The notes below the pieces were generated by a model, which saw nothing but the letters and a program-made list of their open reading frames with translations, was not told where the DNA came from and did no database searches. Shown one piece after another: positions 1 through 10,877 of a DNA stretch of 64,000 bases. Numbering within the stretch: the first letter of the stretch is position 1; the number at the start of each line of letters is the position of its first letter. Made by a program: the position numbers and the translations under genes. Origin of the DNA: Artemia franciscana (taxonomy: Eukaryota > Arthropoda > Branchiopoda > Anostraca > Artemiidae); the NCBI RefSeq assembly GCF_032884065.1, contig NC_088867.1:53157929-53221928 (forward strand). The letters are read 5' to 3'.

Positions 1-348
1 ATACATTCTCAGAATATTATCTAGAGAAACACAATGTTCTACTGTCCAATGAGAAACAAAAAGAGATATTTTAGTTAATATTGAGTTTATGTTAGTTCTT
101 GTAGCTACCTGCAAATATTAGCTGATTCACCAAAACTGATCTTTTCCGAAATAGGGTACACAAGTCATACATGTCTATAAGAGATTGGCTCAAAGACCCC
201 CTTCCCCCTTTCACCTTTAAAGTATTTAGAAATTAGGTTTAAAGTCAGGAGTTGTAAGAAAGAACACAAGAAAAAACGCTTTAGTTTGAAAACAAAAATA
301 TATGAAACAATAAATCAGATATTAAGACATAAAAAAAAATTATAGATC
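1..348. other. unassigned AT-rich sequence
   Basis: No coding, RNA or repeat signal was recognised here. It is AT-rich single-copy-looking sequence leading into the tandem array. Weak similarity of the last bases to family T could mean the element starts slightly before the array. Confidence 0.4.
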
Positions 349-360
349 TTATGTAAAAAG

Positions 361-780
361 AATATACGCGCTGGTTCTTTGAAGTCCGGTAAGCTGAAGT
401 ATAGCATACCTCATAAAAAGAATACACGCGCTGGTTCTTTGAAGTCCGGTAAGCTGAAGTATAGCATACCTCATAAAAAGAATATACGCGCTGGTTCTTT
501 GAAGTCCGGTAAGCTGAAGCATAGCATACCTCATAAAAAGAATATACGCGCTGGTTCTTTGAAGTCCGGTAAGCTGAAGTATAGCATACCTCATAAAAAG
601 AATATACGCGCTGGTTCTTTGAAGTCCGGTAAGCTGAAGTATAGCATACCTCATAAAAAGAATATACGCGCTGGTTCTTTGAAGTCCGGTAAGCTGAAGT
701 ATAGCATACCTCATAAAAAGAATATACGCGCTGGTTCTTTGAAGTCCGGTAAGCTGAAGTATAGTATACCTCATAAAAAG
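361..780. repeat. 60-bp tandem repeat, 7 copies
   Basis: Seven head-to-tail copies of an exact 60-bp unit start at 361, 421, 481, 541, 601, 661 and 721. Each begins AATATACGCGCTGGTTC and ends CCTCATAAAAAG. Copies differ by single bases only (C at 425, C at 520, T at 765), so the array is young or homogenised. Because 60 is a multiple of 3 and no stop falls in the unit, long frames stay open on both strands (a basic 20-residue repeat on plus). This is most likely a minisatellite and not a gene. It sits directly against the truncated 5' side of a family T copy that runs from about 782 to 1031. Confidence 0.95.
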
Positions 781-781
781 G

Positions 782-1031
782 AGGAATTTCATTAGGATTA
801 ATTTATGTTTTGGAGGTGTTTCCCCTCTTTTTTTAAAAAATGGACACATTTTCTCATGCTCGTAACTTTTGATGGGTACCATTATATTTAATGAGTTTTA
901 CTTACATTCAATAAGTATCAAGATTCGATTCGTTTGATATATCCATTGTTATCAAGACTCAATTTCTTAGAGTTTCGGTTACTGTTGAGCCGCATCGTTC
1001 CTTTCAGTTTATTACCACGACCTGTTTGACA
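782..1031 (+). mobile_element. family T repeat, copy 1 (3' part)
   Basis: This stretch aligns by eye with the 3' ends of the copies at 58.7-58.9 kb and 62.1-62.3 kb. It has the same run through 'GGTGTTTCCCC', 'CTCGTAACTTTTGATGGG', 'GGTTACTGTTGAGCCG' and the terminal hairpin at 1005-1024. The hairpin is decayed here (ATTACCACGACC in place of GTTACCACGAAC). The 5' part of the element is missing and its place is taken by the 60-bp array. No protein is encoded. Confidence 0.8.
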
Positions 1032-1034
1032 ACG

Positions 1035-3170
1035 CACTACAGTAACAGGTCACCTGAGGCCGATACCGCTGCACACGCTCCTCCTCCCTCAGTTTCTTCA
1101 AAGATTTCCTCTTTACATCCTTCCAAGAAGTTCCAATTTCCTTTAAATTCTTTCTTACAACCTCGTGCCACCCCAATTGGGGGAAGACTTGCTTTTTGTT
1201 TGACCCTAGATAGATATCCGAATAATTTGTATAATTTATCCGATATCCGAAAAATTCGTATAATAATCGTATAATTTACTGTTTGAAATATGATCAGTCA
1301 AATGGGTACCCGAAACTATCTGTAGGAAAATTTTCTTGGAAAACATTTAACAGATTCTCCTCCGGCTCCAAAAGCGCCCACGCTTTAGGACCATACTTGA
1401 CCCCTGTCATGACTGCAGCTTCCAATATTCAAATCTTGGTTCTTAGACTCAAATTCAACCTTTTTGAACTACGAAAAAGCATTTTGGACATTAGGTATTC
1501 TGCCTTTTTATTTTCACTGTGTCCAATGCACCCCATAACACCTACACAATAATAATACTAAGCATTAAGTGAAGCTTTCCACTTGATCGATCTTACCGAT
1601 GCCAAATATCACCTCCTCGCCTTCACTTATTCTCAGTCTAAACGACTTAGACTAGGACTAAATGTCTTATTCAAGACCAGCTACTAACCTCATTTCCTAC
1701 CTTAACCCCAACAATTATTTTCTCATACATATCACTAATCACTTTAATGTATATCTGGTTGTTATACTAGGTTAGAACCTTCATCGGCTGAATAAAAAAA
1801 ATCTGTCAGCTGAATCAAACACTTGCTGATAGCCTAAAAAAAGATTGGGACTAAAGATATTTGATGATTCAGAAATGTATCAATCAATGTTTCAGCAGTG
1901 AAAATTCAGCCGACACATCCTCTCCTCTTCCTTGAAAAACACTGTTTTTCCCTTAAAACCTTATCTACAGCATCTTTAAGTCTAAAAAGTATCATCATAC
2001 TAAGCAATTTTTTCCCATCAAAGAAATCTTCTTTCACATCACAGATTGTCAAAACTGTCTCGTTCTTTTCTATATCACTTCCTGTAGCACGATTTAAAAA
2101 ATCCTCAAAATGTTCTCCTTATCTCTTTTTAATACTTTCCTTGTCACTAAACTAGGCTCCTTTTCTACGAGTAACAAGGTCAGACTGACAATTCCCTCTA
2201 AATTTCTGAACATCCTAATATAATATTTTACTATTTTGTCGCCAAGCTGCAGCTTCCATATATTTAGCATTTTTATCAACTTCACAACTCATTGATTCAC
2301 ATTTTAACGCTTTCTCAACTTCCCTTCCATTTCTCTTATTCTTATATGATCCAGCAGTCAAATACTTTTTACATAAACCCCCTCTTCTCTACTAAACTTT
2401 CAATGTTTTTTATATAATTTCTAACTGTGTCTTTAGCCTTCCTACCTCAGACACCATCTGCTACTTCACAAACTATTTTCCTAAAACTATCCCGTCCGTC
2501 TTCTACATTGTCAAATTTCAAAGGCTGTTATCCTTTCTAAATTTCAGCTTTAGATTGATTTTAGACACTAGTGGATAGTAAACTTTGCTTTTAAAGTCAA
2601 TAGCAGCAATCTAATACATCCTAGTATCTTGTACCAACCCTGCCAGTATTCAATTTACAAAATCATGATCAATAAGGTTGGTCATATTACCATCATAGAA
2701 GTACCATATTAGCTTATGGGCAATTTTATGACCACATACTCCTTTGGTTAAAACTAGATTGTCATACCTACAAAATTGTGGCAGTCTAGAACCGTTACTA
2801 TTTTTGTTTCTTAGATCAAATTTACCTAGGCCACGATACCATCTATCCCTATACTTACTAGTCCAGGTAGAAAAATCCTATAATAAAAATGTATATTTCT
2901 ACCAGGTATTATATCTATTGGTTTCAGCAACGGTAGGAAAAATTCATCTAGGTCACTACCCTCTCCATTAGTCGGTTCTACAGGGACATACACTACTATG
3001 ACTGGTGCCTTTCATTTTCAGTTGTGAAATGAACAACTAGAACCCTGTAATTAAAAACTTCCCAACCTAAATAAGACTAAGCAGCTTCCTTATTCATGAG
3101 TTCTACTCCCTGCCTATGCACCCTATTCTTCCTGCCTGAACAAATCTGCACCACAGTCCAATTCAAAGTG
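1035..3170 (-). pseudogene. LINE family alpha: endonuclease-reverse transcriptase remnant
   Basis: A badly decayed non-LTR retrotransposon on the minus strand. Translating the minus strand in pieces gives an endonuclease-like block (about 2540-3130) containing VVYVPVEPTNGEGSDLDEFF, then DRW-like and NSNGSRL blocks, then NLIDHDFVN. A linker follows (about 2100-2290, SLTLLLVEKEPSLVTRK). Next is an RT start (about 1900-2050, FRLKDAVDKVLREKQC). At 1280-1750 the DNA matches the RT tail of the copy at 45.1-45.8 kb, and near 1040-1190 it matches the 3' end seen at 52.3-52.5 kb. Many frameshifts and stops are present, and the central RT is largely deleted. The endonuclease would nick target DNA and the RT would copy the RNA; this copy can do neither. 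Confidence 0.78.
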
Positions 3171-3632
3171 TTTTAATTTGTCATTTACAATAGTCAATGC
3201 AATAGTTGGTTTTTAACGTTGTAATTATACAAATCCTAATTTTTATGTTCTTAAATAATTAAAATTGTTATGGCTTCAGGATAAGTTATGGTTCTCACTA
3301 GTATAGGTCAAGGACTAATACATTTTCAATGGCCCTGGCTAGGCAAACTCGTTAAAGGACCTAGCCTTGACACACGTCCAGACGGAGATGGACTGAATAT
3401 GAAAGGTTGGAGTAACTCGTTTTTCTGCTATGTCACAAACTCCTCCCTCCGCCTCTAATCTTATAAGGGAAAACCTGCTTGCGTTACCTCATAGTGACAT
3501 GGCATCAGGATTTAGTATGGCAGCTCCCAAATGTATGTCTGCAGTCAAAAAATGTATGTCTGTTGTAAAATTGAAGGTAGTTCTTTACTTTCCCTTATAA
3601 ACTTTTTTCTATTTTTGAGTGGATGAAAGATG
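3171..3632. other. unassigned intergenic sequence
   Basis: No gene or repeat recognised. A short near-duplicate AAATGTATGTCTG occurs twice around 3529-3563. Confidence 0.4.
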
Positions 3633-3727
3633 TCAAATTGCAAATTTTATAGCATGTGCACAGATAATTATAGTAATATAAATAGAAATGGTAATATAAA
3701 ATACAAAAAAGGACATTCTAAACATAC

Positions 3728-3896
3728 CAGCAACTCTAGGGTCTTTAATCCATGGTTGGTATCGACAAGTTTTAATTTCCCATGATAATTTCTGTCTTGT
3801 TGCCTTCAAAAGTCCTTGCAAAGAAAAGTCATCAGTTTTTTCAGCACAAGACGAAAATCTTCTGAGAGAAGCAGAAAAGTTTTTCATATTGCCCAT
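3728..3896 (-). CDS. possible coding exon of unknown gene
   Basis: On the minus strand an ATG at 3896 opens a frame of about 56 codons. It includes SLQGLLKATRQKLSWEIK and CRYQPWIKDPRVAG and runs into GTATGT at 3727-3722, a good splice donor. The peptide does not look like any transposon protein I recognise and has a globular composition, unlike the surrounding AT-rich DNA. Past the donor the frame turns into low-complexity hydrophobic residues, as expected of intron. An upstream acceptor is not clear, so this could be a first coding exon or chance. Function unknown. Confidence 0.25.
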
Positions 3897-4179
3897 ATAA
3901 TTTCTCTATTTTCTAGGTTTCATGATATGCTGGAAAAGTATATAAAGTTAGTGAATACAAATACAAAATCTTCCAATGTGAGGAGATTTAAATTCTTAAT
4001 TCAGCATCAGCATCCATATTCTGCAACATTCAGTTTCTTTTTCACCAATAATTGCAGCCAAGGCTTTTAAAAACTAGCTACTAAAAGCATGTCTACAAAC
4101 GGACACAAAAAGCCCTATCTTCAGAAGTGATCGGAAGAAAGGGGTTAAGGGATAAACACAATCAAGAATTTTTCTAGGT

Positions 4180-4557
4180 GTGGGGAAAGGACTGTCTTAT
4201 TTTCTTAAACCCTTTAGATCTTTTCTCAGAGGTCGAAAGGGTCCTAAATTTATCCAGGGAACTATCCTTGACAAGATTCCAACATGGAAGCATAAAATGT
4301 TACTTTTTGTTAGGTTTAACTCCGCTCTCCTGCCCCTTAGAAAAAAAATCATTGACATTCACTACTCTTACTGTGAGCCGGTGCATGATGATGATCACAA
4401 AGTATCCCACACAAGGAAAATTAAACTATTAACTTTCCAGCAGAACAAATCACAAACACTGCAAGACAATGAACTAAGAAAAGTGAATCTTAATACTTTA
4501 GCTAGGGCCTTAAATACATTATTAAGTAATAGCTTCATAACTAGTAAGGGGTGCTAG
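4180..4557 (+). other. open frame of 125 codons, unassigned
   Basis: A frame open from a GTG just after a pyrimidine-rich TTTTTCTAG to a TAG at 4555-4557. It has no recognised domain. Its last codons lie inside the 52-bp direct repeat that borders the Gypsy fragment, so its end is not natural to a conserved gene. It may be chance or part of a decayed element. Confidence 0.12.
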
Positions 4558-4600
4558 ACCTGAAATCAGAAAATCCGAAATAAGCCTAAGTGTATTTCTA
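4548..4600 (+). repeat. direct repeat, left copy (52 bp)
   Basis: GGGTGCTAGACCTGA begins this segment, and it ends CTAAGTGTATTTCTA. A near-identical copy lies at 6710-6761 with about six differences. The pair brackets the Gypsy pol fragment exactly. It may be an LTR remnant or a duplication made when the fragment moved. Confidence 0.85.
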
Positions 4601-6531
4601 TAAACAAATCCAATCATCTATCTGCAAGAACCTTGCGTACTTTGACCATACAAACAAGCACATAGAAATCATAGTAGATCCTTCAGAGCATGGGCTGGGA
4701 GCCCAGTTAGTTGTAGATGAGAAGACAGTAGCATGTGGATCACGGTCCCTCAGCAAAGCAGAAGAGCGACACTCACAAATAGAGAAAGAAATGCTGGCCG
4801 TAACATACCCCTGCAAACACTTCCACCAGTATGTCTATGGAAGGACAGTCACGACAACTAGTGAGCACAAACCATTGGAATCTAATATTAAAGAAACCCA
4901 TATCTAAAGCTCCGCCAAGACTACAAAGAATGATGATAGCAATCAAGAATTATGACACACAAGAAATATACCGCCCAGGATCAGAAATTCCAGTTGCAGA
5001 TGCCCTGTCGAGATTGCACTTACCCAAAACAGATCCTGACACGAACACGACTCTGAATTTGCAGAACTCAGCTTCCTTAAGTCCGATTCAAGATATTCGA
5101 GATAGCAAAATCGAGCAAATTGCAGAACAAACAAGTAGTGACAGAGACCTGCAGCTACTTGTCAAAACCATCACAGCTGGATGGCCATATCATCGTCATG
5201 AATGCAGTACTTCTATCCTCAAGTACTGGGACCATCGCAACAAGCTAACTTACCTAGATGGCCTTATCCTGAAGGATGACCCAAATATTAATCCCTGCCA
5301 CATTGCAAAGGGACATACTGGAGCAATTACACGCTTCACATCTGGGCATGGTCAAAACCAAAGAACGAGCAAGGATGGTTGTATTCTGGTCTAACATTAC
5401 CAAAGACATTGAGAACATGATTGGAAGCTGTAATAGATGCGCTTCCATGGCACACAACCAAGCCAGAGAAAGCATGATAGCCTCTCCAATTCCAACATAC
5501 CCATTCGAACATGTAGGAACTGACATCTTTGAATTCATGGGAATCGAATATCTTATTACTGCCGACTACTACAGTAGATTCATTAAAGTAGACAAGCTCA
5601 CTACCAGCACGTCACAGCAAGTGATTACCAAACTTAAAGCCCATTTTGCCAGATACAGCATTCTGAAGACCGTTACATCAGACAATGGCCCCCAGTTTTC
5701 ATCAAAAGAATTCAAAGATTTCATGGATAGATGGAGCTTCGTCCATAAAACATCCAACCCCAAGTATCCCCAGTCTAATGGATTCAGCAAGAAGTCAGTA
5801 CAGACAGCGAAACGAATCATAGCCAAAGCTGTAGAACACCAATCAGACCCATATCTGGCTATGCTAGAGTACCAGAACACGCCGGTGGATGGACTGGCTT
5901 CCCCAGCTCAGTTGCTGATGAGTCGACAACTACGATCTGTACTACCAATACTTCCCAGACGCCTAGAATCAAAAGTTGTTCCACGGTCGACATTCCAGAA
6001 AACCAGAGAGAGACAGCAGAAACAACAGGAGAAGTCATACAAAAAAAAGTCAAAAGATCCGAAAGCACTACTCAATGGTCAAAACTGGATGAAAATGTTA
6101 GGTGGCAGAAAGTGGTATTGCAGAAACAGGAATATACCCCAAGGTCTTACATCATCCAAACAGAGAACGGAAAGACGTAGAGGCGCAACAGGCGACATCT
6201 TAGAGAGGCAAACCAATACTCACCCATATACCTTGATTCTGAGCACATAGACCAGCAAAGCGACATGCAGGCACAACAGGCGCCTTCACCACCATCAGCC
6301 ACCGGGCTGGGAACATCGCATTGCTCACCTACAAGCCCAATGCCAGGCCCAATGCCACCTCTGCCCGCAGCTACACCTGCAGGGAGATTTACCACTCCGC
6401 CAGATGATGCGAGAGCCACAATACCTCCCCTGCGATCCCCAGTCCAATCCAACCTACCAACTGGAGCCCCGACTTTACGCACCACGCGTTCCGGCAAACA
6501 CGTAGATGAACCAAAGAGGTTCAACCTATAA
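4590..6531 (+). pseudogene. Ty3/Gypsy-type pol fragment: RNase H and integrase
   Basis: The 3' part of a Gypsy-class pol. The RNase H block (4650-4900) shows DPSEHGLGAQLV, SRSLSKAEERHSQIEKEMLA and FHQYVYGR. After a frameshift near 4880 come PGSEIPVADALSRLHLP and, after another near 5275, the integrase. The integrase has the HHCC zinc finger (LHASHLG...CNRCA), first Asp in HVGTDIFEF and second Asp in TSDNGPQF. The position of the third acidic residue reads NGFSKKSVQ, where the family has Glu, so catalysis is lost. The C-terminal tail is in a third frame, with PRSYIIQTENG, an in-frame TAG at 6178, RRNRRHLRE and the closing TRSGKH motif. The upstream RT, protease and gag are absent. The element would have copied and inserted retrotransposon cDNA; this fragment is dead. 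Confidence 0.9.
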
Positions 6532-6709
6532 TCCCAACGAAGGAAAGAGGATGAAGAATCCTGCCATGCATGCTCGCATCTGTGTTTATTGCAGTGTTAT
6601 GTTATATGCTTGCTTTGCTTATGCTTGCCTTTTAGTTTTCTTATGCTTGCCTTTTTGTTATAGGTGCTTGGGTTTCAATTTACCATTAAATTCAACTGAA
6701 GATTTTGCA

Positions 6710-6761
6710 GGGTGCTAGACCTGAGTTCAGAAAATCTGAAACAAGCTTAAGTGTATTTCTA
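6710..6761 (+). repeat. direct repeat, right copy (52 bp)
   Basis: Partner of the copy at 4548-4600. It lies about 180 bp after the pol stop codon, where a 3' LTR would be expected. Confidence 0.85.
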
Positions 6762-9700
6762 ATCCAAACAATTATTTACTTTCATCACTTGCTCATTCGT
6801 TCAAAAATGACTTATTTAAAAAAAGTGTTTTAACAGGTTTGAATGCAGCATATCCTAATCATAGACTGAGAGTTCCACAAATCCATAGCAATGTATCCAC
6901 AAATTGACAGAGTTGCATATTACTTTGCAGAAGAATGTGCTGTTCATTAATTTTTATTTTTTGTAATTGGAATTAAGGGTTTTTCCAAATCGACTGTTAT
7001 CGTCGCTTTTTCTTCAAATGATAAGAAAGAAATATTGTAAGTTCTCATATACAGAAGGTAAAAGACAATGTTGGGTGTGTTAGAAACGGTACTACAACTA
7101 CTACTACTATAGAAGTATATCAGAATATTCTTTGTCGTATTGTGGAGAACTACAGACAGAACAAGTCACGCTAGTTCTTTATCTAGCAAAAGGCCTGAAA
7201 AGCCCACAGTAGACATGTTGCCTTGCTCTACTTCCTATGGTTGGCAGCTTGGGCCTTTGGTCCTTGCATAATGCCATTTTTTAACATGTTTTTTTTTTCT
7301 ATCTTTTTTCAGCGAATGTATATAGGTAGTAGGTCATGTTAATCATGAATATGGTTCAAAAACTAAAATTACTATGAAAAATGTTGTGGTTTCTAGTTTT
7401 GACAGTTAACCTTGTTTTTTTTTTACGCAAAAAACAGACAGAAAGTCATTTATGTACATAGATGTAGAAGAGGCACACCAATAGGAATACTTTAGTTTGC
7501 CATATAGCAGAGAATGTAGAAAAATTTTTGAAAATGTGAAAAGTTTACATATTCTTTTAATAATTACATTTAATTATTCTTTTAACAGAATATTTTTTTA
7601 TAATTAAAAATTCTTTTAGTTATGTGCCAGTTACTTCTACCCCCTCGTCAACAAATGTAAATTCTTCAAATGTTGGTGTCTTGTCTGATGAGAATTGCAG
7701 TCACTTCATTCCACTCAGCCTCTATATTAACGTTGGTAGTTCCATTCCAGTTTCAACTTCTAGTTCTTCTTCCACTTGCACCCAATTTTAGGTTTCAGCT
7801 TGATTGTCTGGCAGTACAAATCTGCACAACTTAAGACCGTGATTAAGTGAACTGATGGAACTCGAAAATCCGATGTTAAATTGAAAATTTATATTTAAAA
7901 TGTACTCAAGTATTCATTGGCGGAAGATGCCGCTTTTAAAATTGGGCCATAGCTTCTTGAAGATGCTTCAAAATGTTTGCAAGGATTTTGCTCTATTTCC
8001 TCTAATTGCTTAGAAATCTTAGAAAATGTCTAGGTCTTTTTCACAAGTGTATTCTATGAAGCATATTGCTTTTAGAACAAAATCGGCACTATCATGAGCA
8101 GAAGACAATAACCTGCGAGATGATTGGAACCATTTTTCGATGTATTTTCTTGTTTTCTAACAGTCCCATAGAATATTTTCAGCTACCTGAAATTTTTACA
8201 AGTCGGTTGTCAGAAAGAATCGGTTCAGATTGCCGACAATATCCCCTAGAGACCAAAATGACAAGTTGGTATAATCAGCTGCTTGTTAATAGAGTCTGAA
8301 ACTTTCATAAATTATTTCAATGCAATGAAGAAACCTAGAAATGAGAAACAGTCAGGAGCCTTCAGTAAAGTTGTGCACACAAAGCCGAAATCATGGGGAA
8401 AATTAAATCAAAGTGAGGTATACATCTTAAAAGTGTTACCACACATAGACAGCGCCTTTGTAAAAAGTATTCGGAGCTTGGTAGATGCAAATATCCAAAA
8501 TACCTAATAATGCGGTACGCCGAAGAACTAGACAAGTTAAGAGATTTAGGTCAAGCGAAAACCCTTGAGGTGGAGCAGAACCCTGTAGCTTCTTCCCCGT
8601 TGCCCTACCGGATCGTGACTGGTGGTAGAAACTTGGATTGCGACGAATTGAAGGATTGTCGACGGATTTTTGATCCTGCATTTTTCATGCGCGATCTGGA
8701 GACTAAAGTTTGGAAGCAGAGGCGAGCTTTATTTTCTACTCTATTTCTTAAGCCGAATTCTTATGCGTTTTTATTTTAAATGTTTTTAAAAATCCGCGAA
8801 AGATTTTTCTTCTGGGTCTTGATAAACTTTTCAAAGATTCAAAATTTTTCAAACAAAGAAAAAATCGATAATTCATGGGCTTTGATGTGACCCCAGCATA
8901 GAAGCCAATCTGGAAAGTACGGTGGCAAATAGGAAAGTACTAGGCCGCACACAAAAATGAAAAGTGAAATCCATATTGAGAGTACAACAACAAACGGAGA
9001 AATAAATTGCAACTCCTTGCTTGAATTTTGACTCGGTGATGACGGAATAGTTCAGCATTTCCCCTTATCAGTATTAACACAAAAATTTATATGTAACCAG
9101 AGACAGCATTTAAGTAAACGCACAGAACCCATCTCTAGCGATCGCTGAAAAAGATTATTTGATACATTTAAAAAAATAAAAATAGTAATTTGTCAGTGCG
9201 ACAATCTTCGGGGTTATTTTTTTTTTAATTTTGACGAAGTGGCAGGCTCGTCATTCCAACTTCACATTGCTGCAATTCACATTGATGATACCTTCGCAAA
9301 AATTTGTCCGTCAGGTAAATTTACCTTATTTATTAAGTAATTAATAATTATTTATTACTAATTAAACTAATTTATTAGGTAAATTATTACCTTATTTACA
9401 AATAAGTAACTGCGTTTTTAGTCTCTTTTGTCGAGCCGTTCGCTTATCACCTGCGAACTTCTTCCGTTTTTTATTTTTTCGTTTTTGAGTAATTTTTTGA
9501 AGCTTGTGTCCTTCAATTTCCACTCGTTATAAATAACATCTTAAAAAATTCGCAGTGGAGCGGCATTGGCGACTTTGTGTCATTGCTTATAATTTTTGAT
9601 TTGTGAATCCTTTTCTTTCTTGGGATTAACGACACTTGTGACAACAAAGGTCCTTGAGTCGGTGGCGTATTTCCATTATTCAGTAATTTGAAATGTCGGA

Positions 9701-9840
9701 GCGCGTGTTTCGACACACAATTTGAAATATTTCAACGCCTCTATAATCGTCAAAACGCACAAATGTTGATCGAACGACGGATCGGTTTAGAAGCATGACG
9801 ACCCAGGGCCTTTACGATTCCAGGACATTTGTTTGAATCC
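6762..9840. other. about 3 kb without recognised genes
   Basis: AT-rich sequence with scattered short frames. The longest cluster (8066-8779) has no recognised domain. Poly-T and poly-A runs and a very AT-rich stretch near 9320-9410 are present. I see no element termini. Confidence 0.4.
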
Positions 9841-9937
9841 CCCCCCCCCCTGAATATGAAATCCTGGGAAAGGGTCTACATGTTGGCAAGTTCTTCAGTC
9901 TAAAACTTTTGGAAAAGTCCCATTCATTTTATTTTAT

Positions 9938-10140
<203 letters not shown>

Positions 10141-10175
10141 TGAAAAGAGAAATCACCAATGCTACAGCACAAACA

Positions 10176-10176
<1 letters not shown>

Positions 10177-10228
<52 letters not shown>
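10177..10228. repeat. poly(A) run of 52
   Basis: Uninterrupted A52 on plus (T52 on the element's strand), followed by GGAGACAGAAGG. It lies at the distal edge of the Penelope-like 3' region. Confidence 0.95.
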
Positions 10229-10230
<2 letters not shown>

Positions 10231-10877
10231 AGACAGAAGGAGAAAAGGAAGACTGTTTTCCTAAATTAGTGATTAATATAGACCAGCACTTGAATGAGGC
10301 CTTAACCCTACTCATCCATACAATCACATAGGTCAAACAGCATAGCCACACACAATCAACCATAAAGAATAATCCATGGACAGGCAGTCATGTCGTCAAT
10401 AAGTATAAGTCGTCATTTACCAAACCATAGAAAAAATAATATAGACAAATAATTCAGAGGCAACACCCAACATAAGGGCTCATCAGGAGAATACACTGGC
10501 CTATATAGGGTTTCGCCACTCTAAATTCTCTACCCAGCACAGTGTTGTGGCTACCACAGAATATCCATGGCATCCCCGCGTCAGGTATCACCCCCAAAAT
10601 ACATGTCTATGAAAAAAAACAGCAAATGTAAAACAACCAAGTAAAACCAAAACAAGCTTATCCTGTTAATATATCCCTCCCTTTAGCAACAATAGGTAAA
10701 CTAAATATTATAAATTTTACCAAATCACAAATATTAACACATTGCAAAAAACCTGAATGAACTAAACAATTATATAATTCATCTTTACCATGTGGCTAAT
10801 TTTTTAAAAATTCCGCTCAAATAGAAACACAATTCAAAATAAATGGCGCTGTGACAACATTTCTCGAACCTCCGAAA
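10229..10877 (-). other. 3' untranslated region of the Penelope-like element (inferred)
   Basis: About 650 bp without long frames, between the RT stop codon and the poly(A)/TA tract. Its position downstream of the RT frame suggests the element's 3' region. No GIY-YIG endonuclease sequence was recognised in it on either strand. Confidence 0.5.

Noticed and set aside
361-780. CRISPR-like array
   Set aside because: Repeat units are contiguous with no unique spacers, and the genome is eukaryotic. It is a minisatellite.
6147-6524. Minus-strand frame of 125 codons
   Set aside because: It is the antisense of the proline-rich C-terminal tail of the Gypsy pol fragment.
4548-6761. Complete LTR retrotransposon with two LTRs
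   Set aside because: The 52-bp repeats are too short for LTRs, the left one sits where RT should be, and gag, protease and RT are absent.
8066-8779. Cluster of three short plus-strand frames
   Set aside because: No recognised domain, no splice logic linking them, and no conservation visible.
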